Shown here one piece after another: positions 1-4,835 of a stretch of 10,417 bases of DNA. Source of the DNA: Ignavibacteriota bacterium. Its GTDB lineage: Bacteria > Bacteroidota > Ignavibacteria > UBA10030 > SZUA-254. Made by a program: the position numbers and the translations under genes. Within the stretch, counting starts at the first letter, position 1. The number at the start of each line of letters is the position of its first letter. The stretch lies in assembly GCA_016191715.1 (NCBI GenBank), contig JACPVN010000144.1, forward strand, positions 1-10,417, read 5' to 3'. The notes below the pieces were generated by a model. It saw only the letters and a list, made by a program, of their open reading frames with translations, was not told the origin of the DNA and searched no databases.

Positions 1-722
1 CCGTTTTGCGAATCGTAGCTGTTAACAAAAGCCTGAAATCCTTTGTCAAGTATTTGAACATTCACGCCTGTTGATTTCGATTGTGCGCTTGATTGATTGA
101 GAAAGTTTTCCACTTTTGTACTTATTTGTAATAATTTTTGACGGTCGTTTTTCCATGCATCGTGAATCTGCAAAAGCAAATCTCGAAATCCCGGTTTTCC
201 CCATTTGGATTCAGGTGGAATGTATGTCCCGGCATAAAACGGTTTTAAGTCCGGTGTTAAGAATAACGACATGGGCCAACCGCCTCCGCCTGTCATACCT
301 TGAAGCGCTGTCATGTAAACACGATCAATATCAGGACGCTCTTCTCTATCCACTTTAATGCTCACCACATATTGGTTCATAAGTTTTGCAATGGAATCAT
401 TTTCAAATATTTCCCGCTCCATCACATGACACCAATAACAAGTAGAATATCCGACAGAAAGAAAAATTGGCTTATCTTCTTTCCGGGCTTTTGCAAACGC
501 TTCGTTACCCCACGAATACCAATCTACGGGATTGTATGCATGTTGTAGAAGATAAGGACTTTTTTCTTTGATGAGACGATTGGATGCTTTTACTTTTTCT
601 GATTTTGTTTTTTCTTCTTGTGAATCATCTTCAAATGGTTCAAGTTGATTTTGTTGAATGTGTCCGTTTAATATGAAGAAGAAAAATAAATTGAAGCCAT
701 AAACGAAAAATGTTTTGAGCAT
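1..722 (-). CDS. DUF255 / YyaL-type thioredoxin-fold protein, N-terminal part (runs off left edge)
   Basis: About 240 codons are present before the window edge. The reading frame begins at an ATG with a short hydrophobic N-terminus (residues about 4-19, rich in F, L and I) that looks like a signal peptide or membrane anchor. The DUF255 thioredoxin-like domain follows: SPYLLQHAYNPVDW at about 55-68, a CYWC redox-type motif at C95-C98 followed by HVMERE, VDREERPDID at about 124-133, and GGGGWPMSLFLTPD at about 145-158. These are hallmarks of the YyaL/spermatogenesis-associated-protein-20 family, whose members are usually near 700 residues with a C-terminal six-hairpin glycosidase-like domain, so roughly a third is visible. 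The molecular role of the family is not settled. The gene is co-directional with the metal cluster but separated from it by about 190 nt containing a terminator, so it is probably independent. No strong Shine-Dalgarno is seen; the start is chosen because it gives the hydrophobic N-terminus. Confidence 0.9.
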   Translation of the reverse strand, partial: MLKTFFVYGFNLFFFFILNGHIQQNQLEPFEDDSQEEKTKSEKVKASNRLIKEKSPYLLQHAYNPVDWYSWGNEAFAKARKEDKPIFLSVGYSTCYWCHVMEREIFENDSIAKLMNQYVVSIKVDREERPDIDRVYMTALQGMTGGGGWPMSLFLTPDLKPFYAGTYIPPESKWGKPGFRDLLLQIHDAWKNDRQKLLQISTKVENFLNQSSAQSKSTGVNVQILDKGFQAFVNSYDSQN

Positions 723-741
723 AGAGAACTACTTTCAGTGA

Positions 742-770
742 ATAAAAGAACAAAGGACTGATTATTTCAA
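742..770 (-). promoter_or_regulatory. weak candidate promoter for the DUF255 gene
   Basis: On the minus strand a TTGAAA hexamer (765-770) lies 17 nt from TTTTAT (742-747), about 20 nt upstream of the DUF255 start codon. The -35 match is good and the -10 match is poor. The rest of the 723-859 gap is AT-rich and shows nothing else I can support. Confidence 0.25.
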
Positions 771-859
771 GACTGTAACAGTAGTTACCAAAAATAAGTT
801 CTTAATTGTCCACGAGTCCCAAAAATGTTTTTTTAGAAAAATGGAGTTGCTTATAAATG

Positions 860-891
860 AAAAAGGCATAGAGATGAATCCATGCCTTTTC
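860..891 (-). terminator. Rho-independent terminator after the csoR-like/peptide module
   Basis: A perfect 9-bp stem pairs 861-869 with 882-890 (AAAAGGCAT / ATGCCTTTT) around a 12-nt loop, with a further possible 3-bp pairing inside it. Read on the minus strand, it lies about 20 nt after the stop codon of the small Cys-rich peptide gene and ends in a run of five T. It would end the transcript of the metal cluster and separate it from the DUF255 gene. Confidence 0.7.
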
Positions 892-909
892 ATGTTTCAG
901 TGCTGAAGG

Positions 910-1059
910 TTACTTGCAGCAACTGGGATATTCCGGGCAACTGGGCGTTCCGCGTAACGGACACGCTTCATCACTGGTATTCAAGGTAGTCCCGGAGAAC
1001 GCTAAAGCGCTCAGGGTTAAACCAAGAATACCCATGAAGAGGGCAATTCGTCGTTTCAT
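910..1059 (-). CDS. small exported cysteine-rich peptide, 49 aa, function unknown
   Basis: The frame encodes 49 residues: a basic start (MKRR), a hydrophobic core (residues about 5-20) ending in SALA, which fits signal peptidase I cleavage near residue 20, and a mature part of about 29 residues. The mature part has four cysteines at 33, 41, 47 and 48, two in Cys-Pro pairs (ACPLRGTPSCPEYP) and a terminal CCK. No lipobox is present. The gene has the best ribosome binding site in the window (AAGGAGGTGA, 7 nt before the ATG), and its ATG overlaps the TGA of the CsoR-like gene as ATGA, so the two are probably translationally coupled. Clustering of thiols and position next to metal regulators and MerTP suggest a periplasmic soft-metal binding or thiol peptide; that is inference. 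I recognise no named family. It is short enough for automated gene calling to miss. Confidence 0.8.
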   Translation of the reverse strand: MKRRIALFMGILGLTLSALAFSGTTLNTSDEACPLRGTPSCPEYPSCCK

Positions 1060-1433
1060 CTTATTCTCACCTCCTTTCGATTTTTATTTATTTTTGGATT
1101 AGTAGAATTTTGCAACCATGTAATTTCATTAATGATTTCTTTCAAATTGAGCTGTCCAAATTCCTTTCGGAGAAACTTGAGGTGGTCATAGTCTTCACAA
1201 TCTCCCGGGCATTCATCCAAACGCTTCGCTAACACTTCAGCGAAATGTTTCTTGAGTTGGTCGTCCAACACGGAGTAGATGACTTGATGAAGACCTTGTT
1301 CTACGGCTTTGAGTTGAGTATGAACGTCTTTTATATCTCTGTTATCAATCATCATCTTTTCTATACCGTTCACTTGCCCTCTGATGTAGTGAAGTCGTTT
1401 GATGATTTCCTTTTTCTCTTTATGATTCAGCAT
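1056..1433 (-). CDS. CsoR/RcnR-family (DUF156) metal- or thiol-responsive repressor, atypical ligand set
   Basis: A 125-residue all-helical protein. The first helix carries the family signature RLHYIRGQVNGIEKMM (about 13-28), followed by DVHTQLKAVEQGLHQVI (36-52) and DDQLKKHF (57-64). CsoR/RcnR/FrmR/CstR proteins are tetrameric repressors released by Cu(I), Ni/Co, formaldehyde or persulfide bound at conserved positions in helix 2. By ungapped alignment the usual Cys of helix 1-2 is I34, the usual His is Q59 and the second Cys/His is H63, so the Cu(I) site is not present. Two cysteines occur instead at 75 and 79 (DECPGDCED). The C-terminus is longer than the usual 90-100 residues and carries the ribosome binding site of the next gene. 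It lies 51 nt after the metallochaperone gene and overlaps the peptide gene by ATGA. It probably controls its own short operon; the inducer cannot be deduced. Confidence 0.88.
   Translation of the reverse strand: MLNHKEKKEIIKRLHYIRGQVNGIEKMMIDNRDIKDVHTQLKAVEQGLHQVIYSVLDDQLKKHFAEVLAKRLDECPGDCEDYDHLKFLRKEFGQLNLKEIINEITWLQNSTNPKINKNRKEVRIR
1067..1077 (-). promoter_or_regulatory. strong Shine-Dalgarno of the small peptide gene
   Basis: On the minus strand these bases read AAAGGAGGTGA, an almost full match to the anti-Shine-Dalgarno, 7 nt before the ATG. It sits inside the last codons of the CsoR-like gene. It is far stronger than the sites before neighbouring genes and decides the start of the 49-residue frame. 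Confidence 0.8.
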
Positions 1434-1458
1434 GGAACACTTTCTATATTGGTGTTAC

Positions 1459-1488
1459 AAGGTACAATAGGATAGGGGTGTTTGTCAA
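1459..1488 (-). promoter_or_regulatory. candidate promoter of the csoR-like gene with operator-like sequence in the spacer
   Basis: On the minus strand a perfect TTGACA (1483-1488) is followed after 18 nt by TACCTT (1459-1464), and the start codon is 25 nt further on. The -35 box overlaps the stop codon of the metallochaperone gene. The spacer holds CACCCCTATCCTAT, with a C-run resembling half of a CsoR-type operator and a CCTAT direct repeat, though no full palindrome is present. This suggests separate, possibly autorepressed, transcription of the csoR-like gene and the peptide. Confidence 0.5.
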
Positions 1489-2024
1489 GTTCTTTCCAAA
1501 ATTTTATTTGACACAGTTTCTTTGACAACCCCATTCACATCACCCAAACAACATTCTCCTTTTGGATTTTTAATATCGCATGTACAGTTACCCGCTTTGA
1601 TTTCCTTCGCGATTTGGAGTGAAGCAGTAGATTTTCCCGTGTGGATAATTTCATCTTTGATGCGACTTCGAGTCCAATCAAAGCAATAACAGGCGTTGAC
1701 ATCGTCACTACTATCCTTTGTAAAAACCTTCACCCTAACATCATCAGTTGTGATATGAGGGAAGTTCTCATTCGAGAAATAAACAACCTTGCAAGTAGGT
1801 TCTGTGCAATAATAATACTGTACATTTTGAATCACATCTCGCTTTTCAGACCTCACTAAATGTTCAACAGTTCTGTGTTGTACTTTTTTTGATGACGTTC
1901 CTGAAACAGGACATATTGCCGTGACGGGCGCCGGTGTTTTTGCTGTAAGCAAGCAACATACATCGTTTTCTTTATGCTTATCGGAAGCGATTGTTTCAAT
2001 GGGGGAAGTGCAACAGGTATTCAT
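1485..2024 (-). CDS. CopZ-like [2Fe-2S]/zinc-binding metallochaperone, lacking an HMA domain
   Basis: A 179-residue cytoplasmic protein with 13 cysteines: CC at 4-5 and 23-24, CPVSG at 38-42, YYYCTEPTCKVVYF at about 70-83, CYCFDWT at 112-118, HTGKST at 128-133, CTCDIKNPKGECC at 147-159 and LGDV. This order matches the N-terminal domain of Archaeoglobus-type CopZ and the putative iron-sulfur metallochaperones found in bacterial mercury and copper clusters. In CopZ the domain is followed by an HMA domain; here there is none, although the gene upstream ends in one. The start is set at the second in-frame ATG because it follows GAAAGGAAA and lies 1 nt after the merTP stop; an upstream in-frame start would overlap merTP. 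The likely role is metal capture or delivery next to MerTP. Which metal is bound is not known. Confidence 0.85.
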   Translation of the reverse strand: MNTCCTSPIETIASDKHKENDVCCLLTAKTPAPVTAICPVSGTSSKKVQHRTVEHLVRSEKRDVIQNVQYYYCTEPTCKVVYFSNENFPHITTDDVRVKVFTKDSSDDVNACYCFDWTRSRIKDEIIHTGKSTASLQIAKEIKAGNCTCDIKNPKGECCLGDVNGVVKETVSNKILERT

Positions 2025-2025
2025 A

Positions 2026-2616
2026 TTATTTTCCTTTCTCAATTTGTGTAATGGTAGCTTCATAACTTGTTTCGTTCACCCTCTCAACAAAAACTTCCGG
2101 TTTCACTAAGTTTGGATCGAACTGAACAGTAGCGCTCCCTTTTTCAAAATCAACTTTTGCCTGATGTACTCCTTCGATGCTTATCAACATTCCCTCAACA
2201 CCGACTGCACATGCTTTACAATCCATCCCCTTGATATTCAAAAAAGCCGTAGCGATTGGAACGACGGAATCGTTCGCACTCGTAGAGGGAGTGAGGTCAA
2301 AGTAAGGAAACAAAAGGGCGAGAACAGCGACAACAGTTACAACCCAAACGCCGACCTTATTCCATTTTCCCGCGCTTTGTGTTGTGCAGGTGCCGTCTTC
2401 ACAATGTATTTTCCGTTTACGGTATGTAAAGTAAAACGCAAGCCCTAGCAAAAGCGCTGTAATCCCAATAAGATAGGGGCGGAACGCTTCGAATGCGGAA
2501 AACGCTCCAATACTTCCAATGCCGAGAAATACGAAAACGAGTGGTCCTATACAGCACAACGATGCCACTATCGCGGCAACGATTGAACCGAGCGTCATAA
2601 ATTTTATTTCTTTCAT
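2026..2616 (-). CDS. merTP: MerT-MerP fusion: mercuric ion transport protein MerTP
   Basis: A 196-residue inner-membrane protein. Residues 1-110 form a MerT-like transporter: TM1 about 8-34 with the vicinal pair SLCCIGP (C21, C22), TM2 about 47-66, a loop with C72 and C77 (HCEDGTC), and TM3 about 88-106. Residues about 124-190 form a MerP/HMA domain with GMDCKAC (C133, C136) and the usual beta-alpha-beta pattern. In mer systems MerP binds Hg(II) in the periplasm and MerT carries it inward through cysteine pairs; a fusion of the two is a known variant. The start codon overlaps the stop of the ArsR gene (ATGA) and has a good AAGGAG site 8 nt upstream. The metallochaperone gene follows after 1 nt. 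Mercury is the best guess, but other thiophilic metals are possible since MerA is not in view. Confidence 0.9.
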   Translation of the reverse strand: MKEIKFMTLGSIVAAIVASLCCIGPLVFVFLGIGSIGAFSAFEAFRPYLIGITALLLGLAFYFTYRKRKIHCEDGTCTTQSAGKWNKVGVWVVTVVAVLALLFPYFDLTPSTSANDSVVPIATAFLNIKGMDCKACAVGVEGMLISIEGVHQAKVDFEKGSATVQFDPNLVKPEVFVERVNETSYEATITQIEKGK

Positions 2617-3020
2617 AAACTGATCTCCTTATGCATAAATGAATGTTGTTCTTTTGTCTCATCTAACGCGAACATATCTTCAAGATTAGATGTGAAAATA
2701 TTGCGGACGAGCGAATAATTAATAGTTTGGTCTTTGCGTCTTGTTTTGACAATGTTCTTATCCTTTAGCTTGCGAAGATGCTGAGAGACAGCAGAGTCAG
2801 AAATTTCAAGCGCTTCGGCAAGGTCACAGACGCACATCTCTTTGTGAGCGTGCAGTAAGTAGAGAATTTTCAACCGCTGAGGGTTTCCTGCAACACCGAG
2901 AAGGTTGGCTAATGTTTCCAAGCCTTTTTGTGTTGCAAGGTTTCGTTTGATGAGGAGAAACTCTGCTTTTGAAAAATTCGGTCTGACGCACAAGTTACCA
3001 TCAATAATAATCTTTTTCAT
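2613..3020 (-). CDS. ArsR/SmtB-family metal-sensing repressor (CxC alpha-3 type)
   Basis: A 135-residue winged-helix protein. LLGVAGNPQRLKILYLL (about 40-56) opens the domain, MCVCDLAEAL (62-71) carries the two-cysteine metal motif of ArsR/CadC proteins (C63, C65), SDSAVSQHLRKLKDKNIV (74-91) is the recognition helix, and RRKDQTINYSL (94-104) is the wing. An N-terminal Cys (C11, in NLCVRP) could supply a third thiolate as in CadC. Such proteins repress their operon until As(III), Cd, Pb or Hg binds. It is first in the cluster, overlaps merTP by ATGA, and stands where MerR would be expected. There is no clear Shine-Dalgarno at its ATG. A thiophilic-metal sensor that controls the merTP operon is well supported; the exact inducer is not. 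Confidence 0.9.
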   Translation of the reverse strand: MKKIIIDGNLCVRPNFSKAEFLLIKRNLATQKGLETLANLLGVAGNPQRLKILYLLHAHKEMCVCDLAEALEISDSAVSQHLRKLKDKNIVKTRRKDQTINYSLVRNIFTSNLEDMFALDETKEQHSFMHKEISL

Positions 3021-3029
3021 AGTTTAATG

Positions 3030-3091
3030 TTAGTATTTTAGTATATGCTTAATTACAAAACTAAGATACGAAAATAATAGTTCCCTGTCAA
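3030..3091 (-). promoter_or_regulatory. promoter of the arsR-merTP operon with downstream direct repeat
   Basis: On the minus strand TTGACA (3086-3091) is followed after exactly 17 nt by TATCTT (3063-3068), a good housekeeping-type promoter. This predicts a transcript start near 3056 and a leader of about 36 nt. The leader contains TTAGTAT twice as read on the plus strand (3030-3036 and 3038-3044), a possible ArsR binding region, although ArsR operators are usually inverted repeats and I see no clean one. Confidence 0.55.
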
Positions 3092-3118
3092 GAGGATTTA
3101 GAAAAATTCTTTTAGAAG

Positions 3119-3155
3119 TGTCGGGTAGGCGACAAACTCAGTTGCTGAGTTGTCG
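3119..3155 (-). terminator. nested hairpins at the 3' end of the Crp-family gene, possible terminator
   Basis: CGACAA-A-CTCAG (3130-3141) pairs with CTGAG-TTGTCG (3145-3155) around TTG, giving an 11-bp stem with one bulge that spans the stop codon of the regulator gene. The bases 3130-3134 can instead pair with TGTCG at 3119-3123, so two exclusive hairpins exist. On the minus strand an AT-rich stretch with five T follows about 15 nt later (near 3101-3110). The structure is clear; its use as a terminator is likely but not certain. Confidence 0.45.
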
Positions 3156-3851
3156 AAGTTTGTCGAAGTTCTTTATGATAAAATCTTTGCGGGAGAAGTC
3201 AATCAGTCCTTGTGATTTTAAATCATTTAGAACAGTGGTGACAGTTTGCCGGGAGGCGGCAGTGAGATGCGCAATTTCTTCTTGAGAAAGAAACGACTTA
3301 ACGCTCACAACTCCTGATTTGATTTTTCCAAAACTCTCCGCATAACGGACAAGAAAACTGATGATTCGTTTGGTAACATCCTTAAAAGCAAGCTCGCTTA
3401 CTTTCTCCTCAAACTTTCTAAGGCGCAATCCAATCCATTTTGTTAATTGAAGATTCATACTCGGATTGTAATTAATCAGTTCTTCAAAATCGGCTTTACT
3501 GATTGTACAGACAAGAACGTTATCCAATGCTTCTGCAATTTCTTTCCGTCCTTCATCATCAACGATGGAAAGTTCACCAAACAATTCTCCCGGTCCTAAA
3601 ACATCTAAGATGACTTCTCTGCCATCTTCGTGAAGACGTGAAAGTTTAACATGCCCTTCTTTCAAAAAATAAATTGTCGTTGAAGGTTGTTCAGGAAAAT
3701 AGATAGGACGATGCTTGTTAATCTGACTCATTGCCGTCATCTTTTCTACTTTCTTCATCTGCGATTCCTCCATCCCTTCGAAGATGTTAAAACCTTTCAG
3801 ATACCAGAATTTTGATTTCTCAGCCATGACAACTGAAAGGTAGTGAAACAT
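3138..3851 (-). CDS. Crp/Fnr-family transcriptional regulator
   Basis: A 237-residue protein. An N-terminal cyclic-nucleotide-binding-type beta barrel covers about 20-130, with IYFLKEGHVKL (60-70) and GPGELFGELSIVDD (86-99), followed by a long dimerisation helix (about 135-165) and a winged helix with SQEEIAHLTAASRQTVTTVLNDL (189-211). In an ungapped comparison with CRP, the Arg-Ser that contacts cAMP is replaced by K103-E104, so cAMP binding is doubtful. The only cysteine is C115, so an Fnr-type iron-sulfur cluster is absent. An alternative start is M9 (position 3827); neither start has a properly spaced Shine-Dalgarno (AGAGGT lies directly against the first ATG), and the longer form is given. 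It is upstream of and co-directional with the metal cluster but separated by a 117-nt gap, a likely terminator and the arsR promoter. Its targets are unknown. Confidence 0.88.
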   Translation of the reverse strand: MFHYLSVVMAEKSKFWYLKGFNIFEGMEESQMKKVEKMTAMSQINKHRPIYFPEQPSTTIYFLKEGHVKLSRLHEDGREVILDVLGPGELFGELSIVDDEGRKEIAEALDNVLVCTISKADFEELINYNPSMNLQLTKWIGLRLRKFEEKVSELAFKDVTKRIISFLVRYAESFGKIKSGVVSVKSFLSQEEIAHLTAASRQTVTTVLNDLKSQGLIDFSRKDFIIKNFDKLRQLSN

Positions 3852-3926
3852 ACCTCTATTTTCAAATATGATGAAAGCTATGTTTTAGATAATCACTTGT
3901 TTCTTTCAATAAATTTTCAAACATTC

Positions 3927-3971
3927 ATATTGGTTAATGGTTGTTATTGGTGAATGGTGAGTGGTTAATTT
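3927..3971. repeat. degenerate heptanucleotide array 1
   Basis: Units ATATTGG, TTAATGG, TGAATGG, TGAGTGG and TTAATTT follow each other at 7-nt spacing, with one 10-nt unit (3941-3950) in the middle. Phased differently, most units start GTT or GTG. It lies in the divergent gap between the Crp-family gene and the ABC ATPase and encodes nothing visible. Confidence 0.6.
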
Positions 3972-3979
3972 TTCTTATT

Positions 3980-4009
3980 TTGAGTAGCAACTATATGCTT
4001 CAATATACT
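3980..4009 (+). promoter_or_regulatory. candidate promoter of the ABC transporter operon
   Basis: TTGAGT (3980-3985) is followed after 18 nt by TATACT (4004-4009). This predicts a transcript start near 4016, so the whole heptad array 4031-4114 would lie in the 5' leader of the ABC ATPase mRNA. Confidence 0.4.
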
Positions 4010-4030
4010 TACAGAATTGGCAACGAGACA

Positions 4031-4114
4031 CAACAAACTGAAAACTCTAAACAAAAAACTATAAACTATCAACCGTCAACCGTCAACTATAAACAAGAAA
4101 CAGAAAACTGAAAA
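4031..4114. repeat. degenerate heptanucleotide array 2, abutting the ABC ATPase start
   Basis: Twelve successive units of exactly 7 nt, with no slip, fill 84 bases. All begin with C and end with AA: CTATAAA and CTGAAAA each occur twice, and CCGTCAA occurs twice in tandem at the centre (4073-4086). On the minus strand the phase can be set so that nearly every unit starts GTT. The array ends 1 nt before the GTG start codon and leaves no room for a normal Shine-Dalgarno. Confidence 0.8.
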
Positions 4115-4115
4115 T

Positions 4116-4835
4116 GTGATTAAACTACATCAATTAACAAAAACATTCGGTTCGTTCACTGCGGTGAATAATCTTTCGCTTGAATTAAAGCAAGGGGAGT
4201 TCTTCGGTTTTCTCGGTCCGAATGGCGCGGGAAAAACCACAACGATTAAGATGATGACCGGATTGTTTGCACCGACGTCAGGTCAAATTATTATCAACGG
4301 ATTTGACATTCAGAAAAATTCCTTCGAAGCGAAATTGGCTACAGGTTTCATCCCGGACCAACCGTTTTTGTATGAAAAGCTGACAGGGAAAGAGTTTCTG
4401 TTTTTTAGTGCAGGGCTGTACAAACTTAATCACGGCATGACATCGGAACGAATCGAAGAAGTGATTGATATGCTCGAACTCGGTTCGTGGATTGACCGAC
4501 GGGCAGAAGATTATTCTCAAGGGATGAGACAGCGTGTGTGTATTGCCGCCGCGTTGTTGCATCGTCCCAAAGTCATGGTTGTTGATGAGCCGATGGTTGG
4601 ACTCGACCCGCGAAGCGCGCACGTGGTTAAACGAATTTTCAAAGAACTATCTCAGCAAGGCGTAACGATTTTTATGTCAACGCACAGTCTGCCCGTTGCG
4701 GAAGAACTGTGCGATAGAATCGGAATCATCAAAGATGGAGAATTGATTTTCAACAACACTATTGAAGCATTGCATGACTACAAACAACAATTCGATGGAA
4801 AATTTGAATCGGTTTTCTTGGAACTGACGAAGTAG
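4116..4835 (+). CDS. ABC-2 type transporter, ATP-binding protein
   Basis: A 239-residue cytoplasmic ATPase with all motifs in order: Walker A GPNGAGKTT (34-42), Q-loop Q82, signature YSQGMRQR (133-140; the SQG form is common in ABC-2 exporters), Walker B VMVVDEP (153-159), D-loop GLDP (162-165) and switch histidine H190 in STHSL. Full family length. It energises export by the membrane protein encoded directly after it (its stop codon TAG is immediately followed by that gene's ATG). The start is GTG; an ATG two bases earlier is out of frame and hits TGA at once. No Shine-Dalgarno is present because the heptad array occupies the upstream region. The substrate cannot be deduced. Confidence 0.95.
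   Translation: MIKLHQLTKTFGSFTAVNNLSLELKQGEFFGFLGPNGAGKTTTIKMMTGLFAPTSGQIIINGFDIQKNSFEAKLATGFIPDQPFLYEKLTGKEFLFFSAGLYKLNHGMTSERIEEVIDMLELGSWIDRRAEDYSQGMRQRVCIAAALLHRPKVMVVDEPMVGLDPRSAHVVKRIFKELSQQGVTIFMSTHSLPVAEELCDRIGIIKDGELIFNNTIEALHDYKQQFDGKFESVFLELTK

Noticed and set aside
116..548. Two plus-strand frames at the left edge
   Set aside because: Both are antisense to the DUF255 gene, whose motifs (CYWC, GGGGWPMS) are unmistakable.
914..1102. Plus-strand 62-codon frame over the small peptide gene
   Set aside because: The minus-strand frame has a signal peptide, a strong ribosome binding site and operon overlap; the plus-strand one has none of these.
1469..1480. Full CsoR-type operator palindrome before the csoR-like gene
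   Set aside because: Only one C-rich half is present; the opposite side does not supply the matching G-run, so only an operator-like half-site is claimed.
4278..4622. Minus-strand frame of 114 codons inside the ABC ATPase
   Set aside because: It overlaps the Walker A to Walker B region of a clear ATPase in antisense; no independent support.
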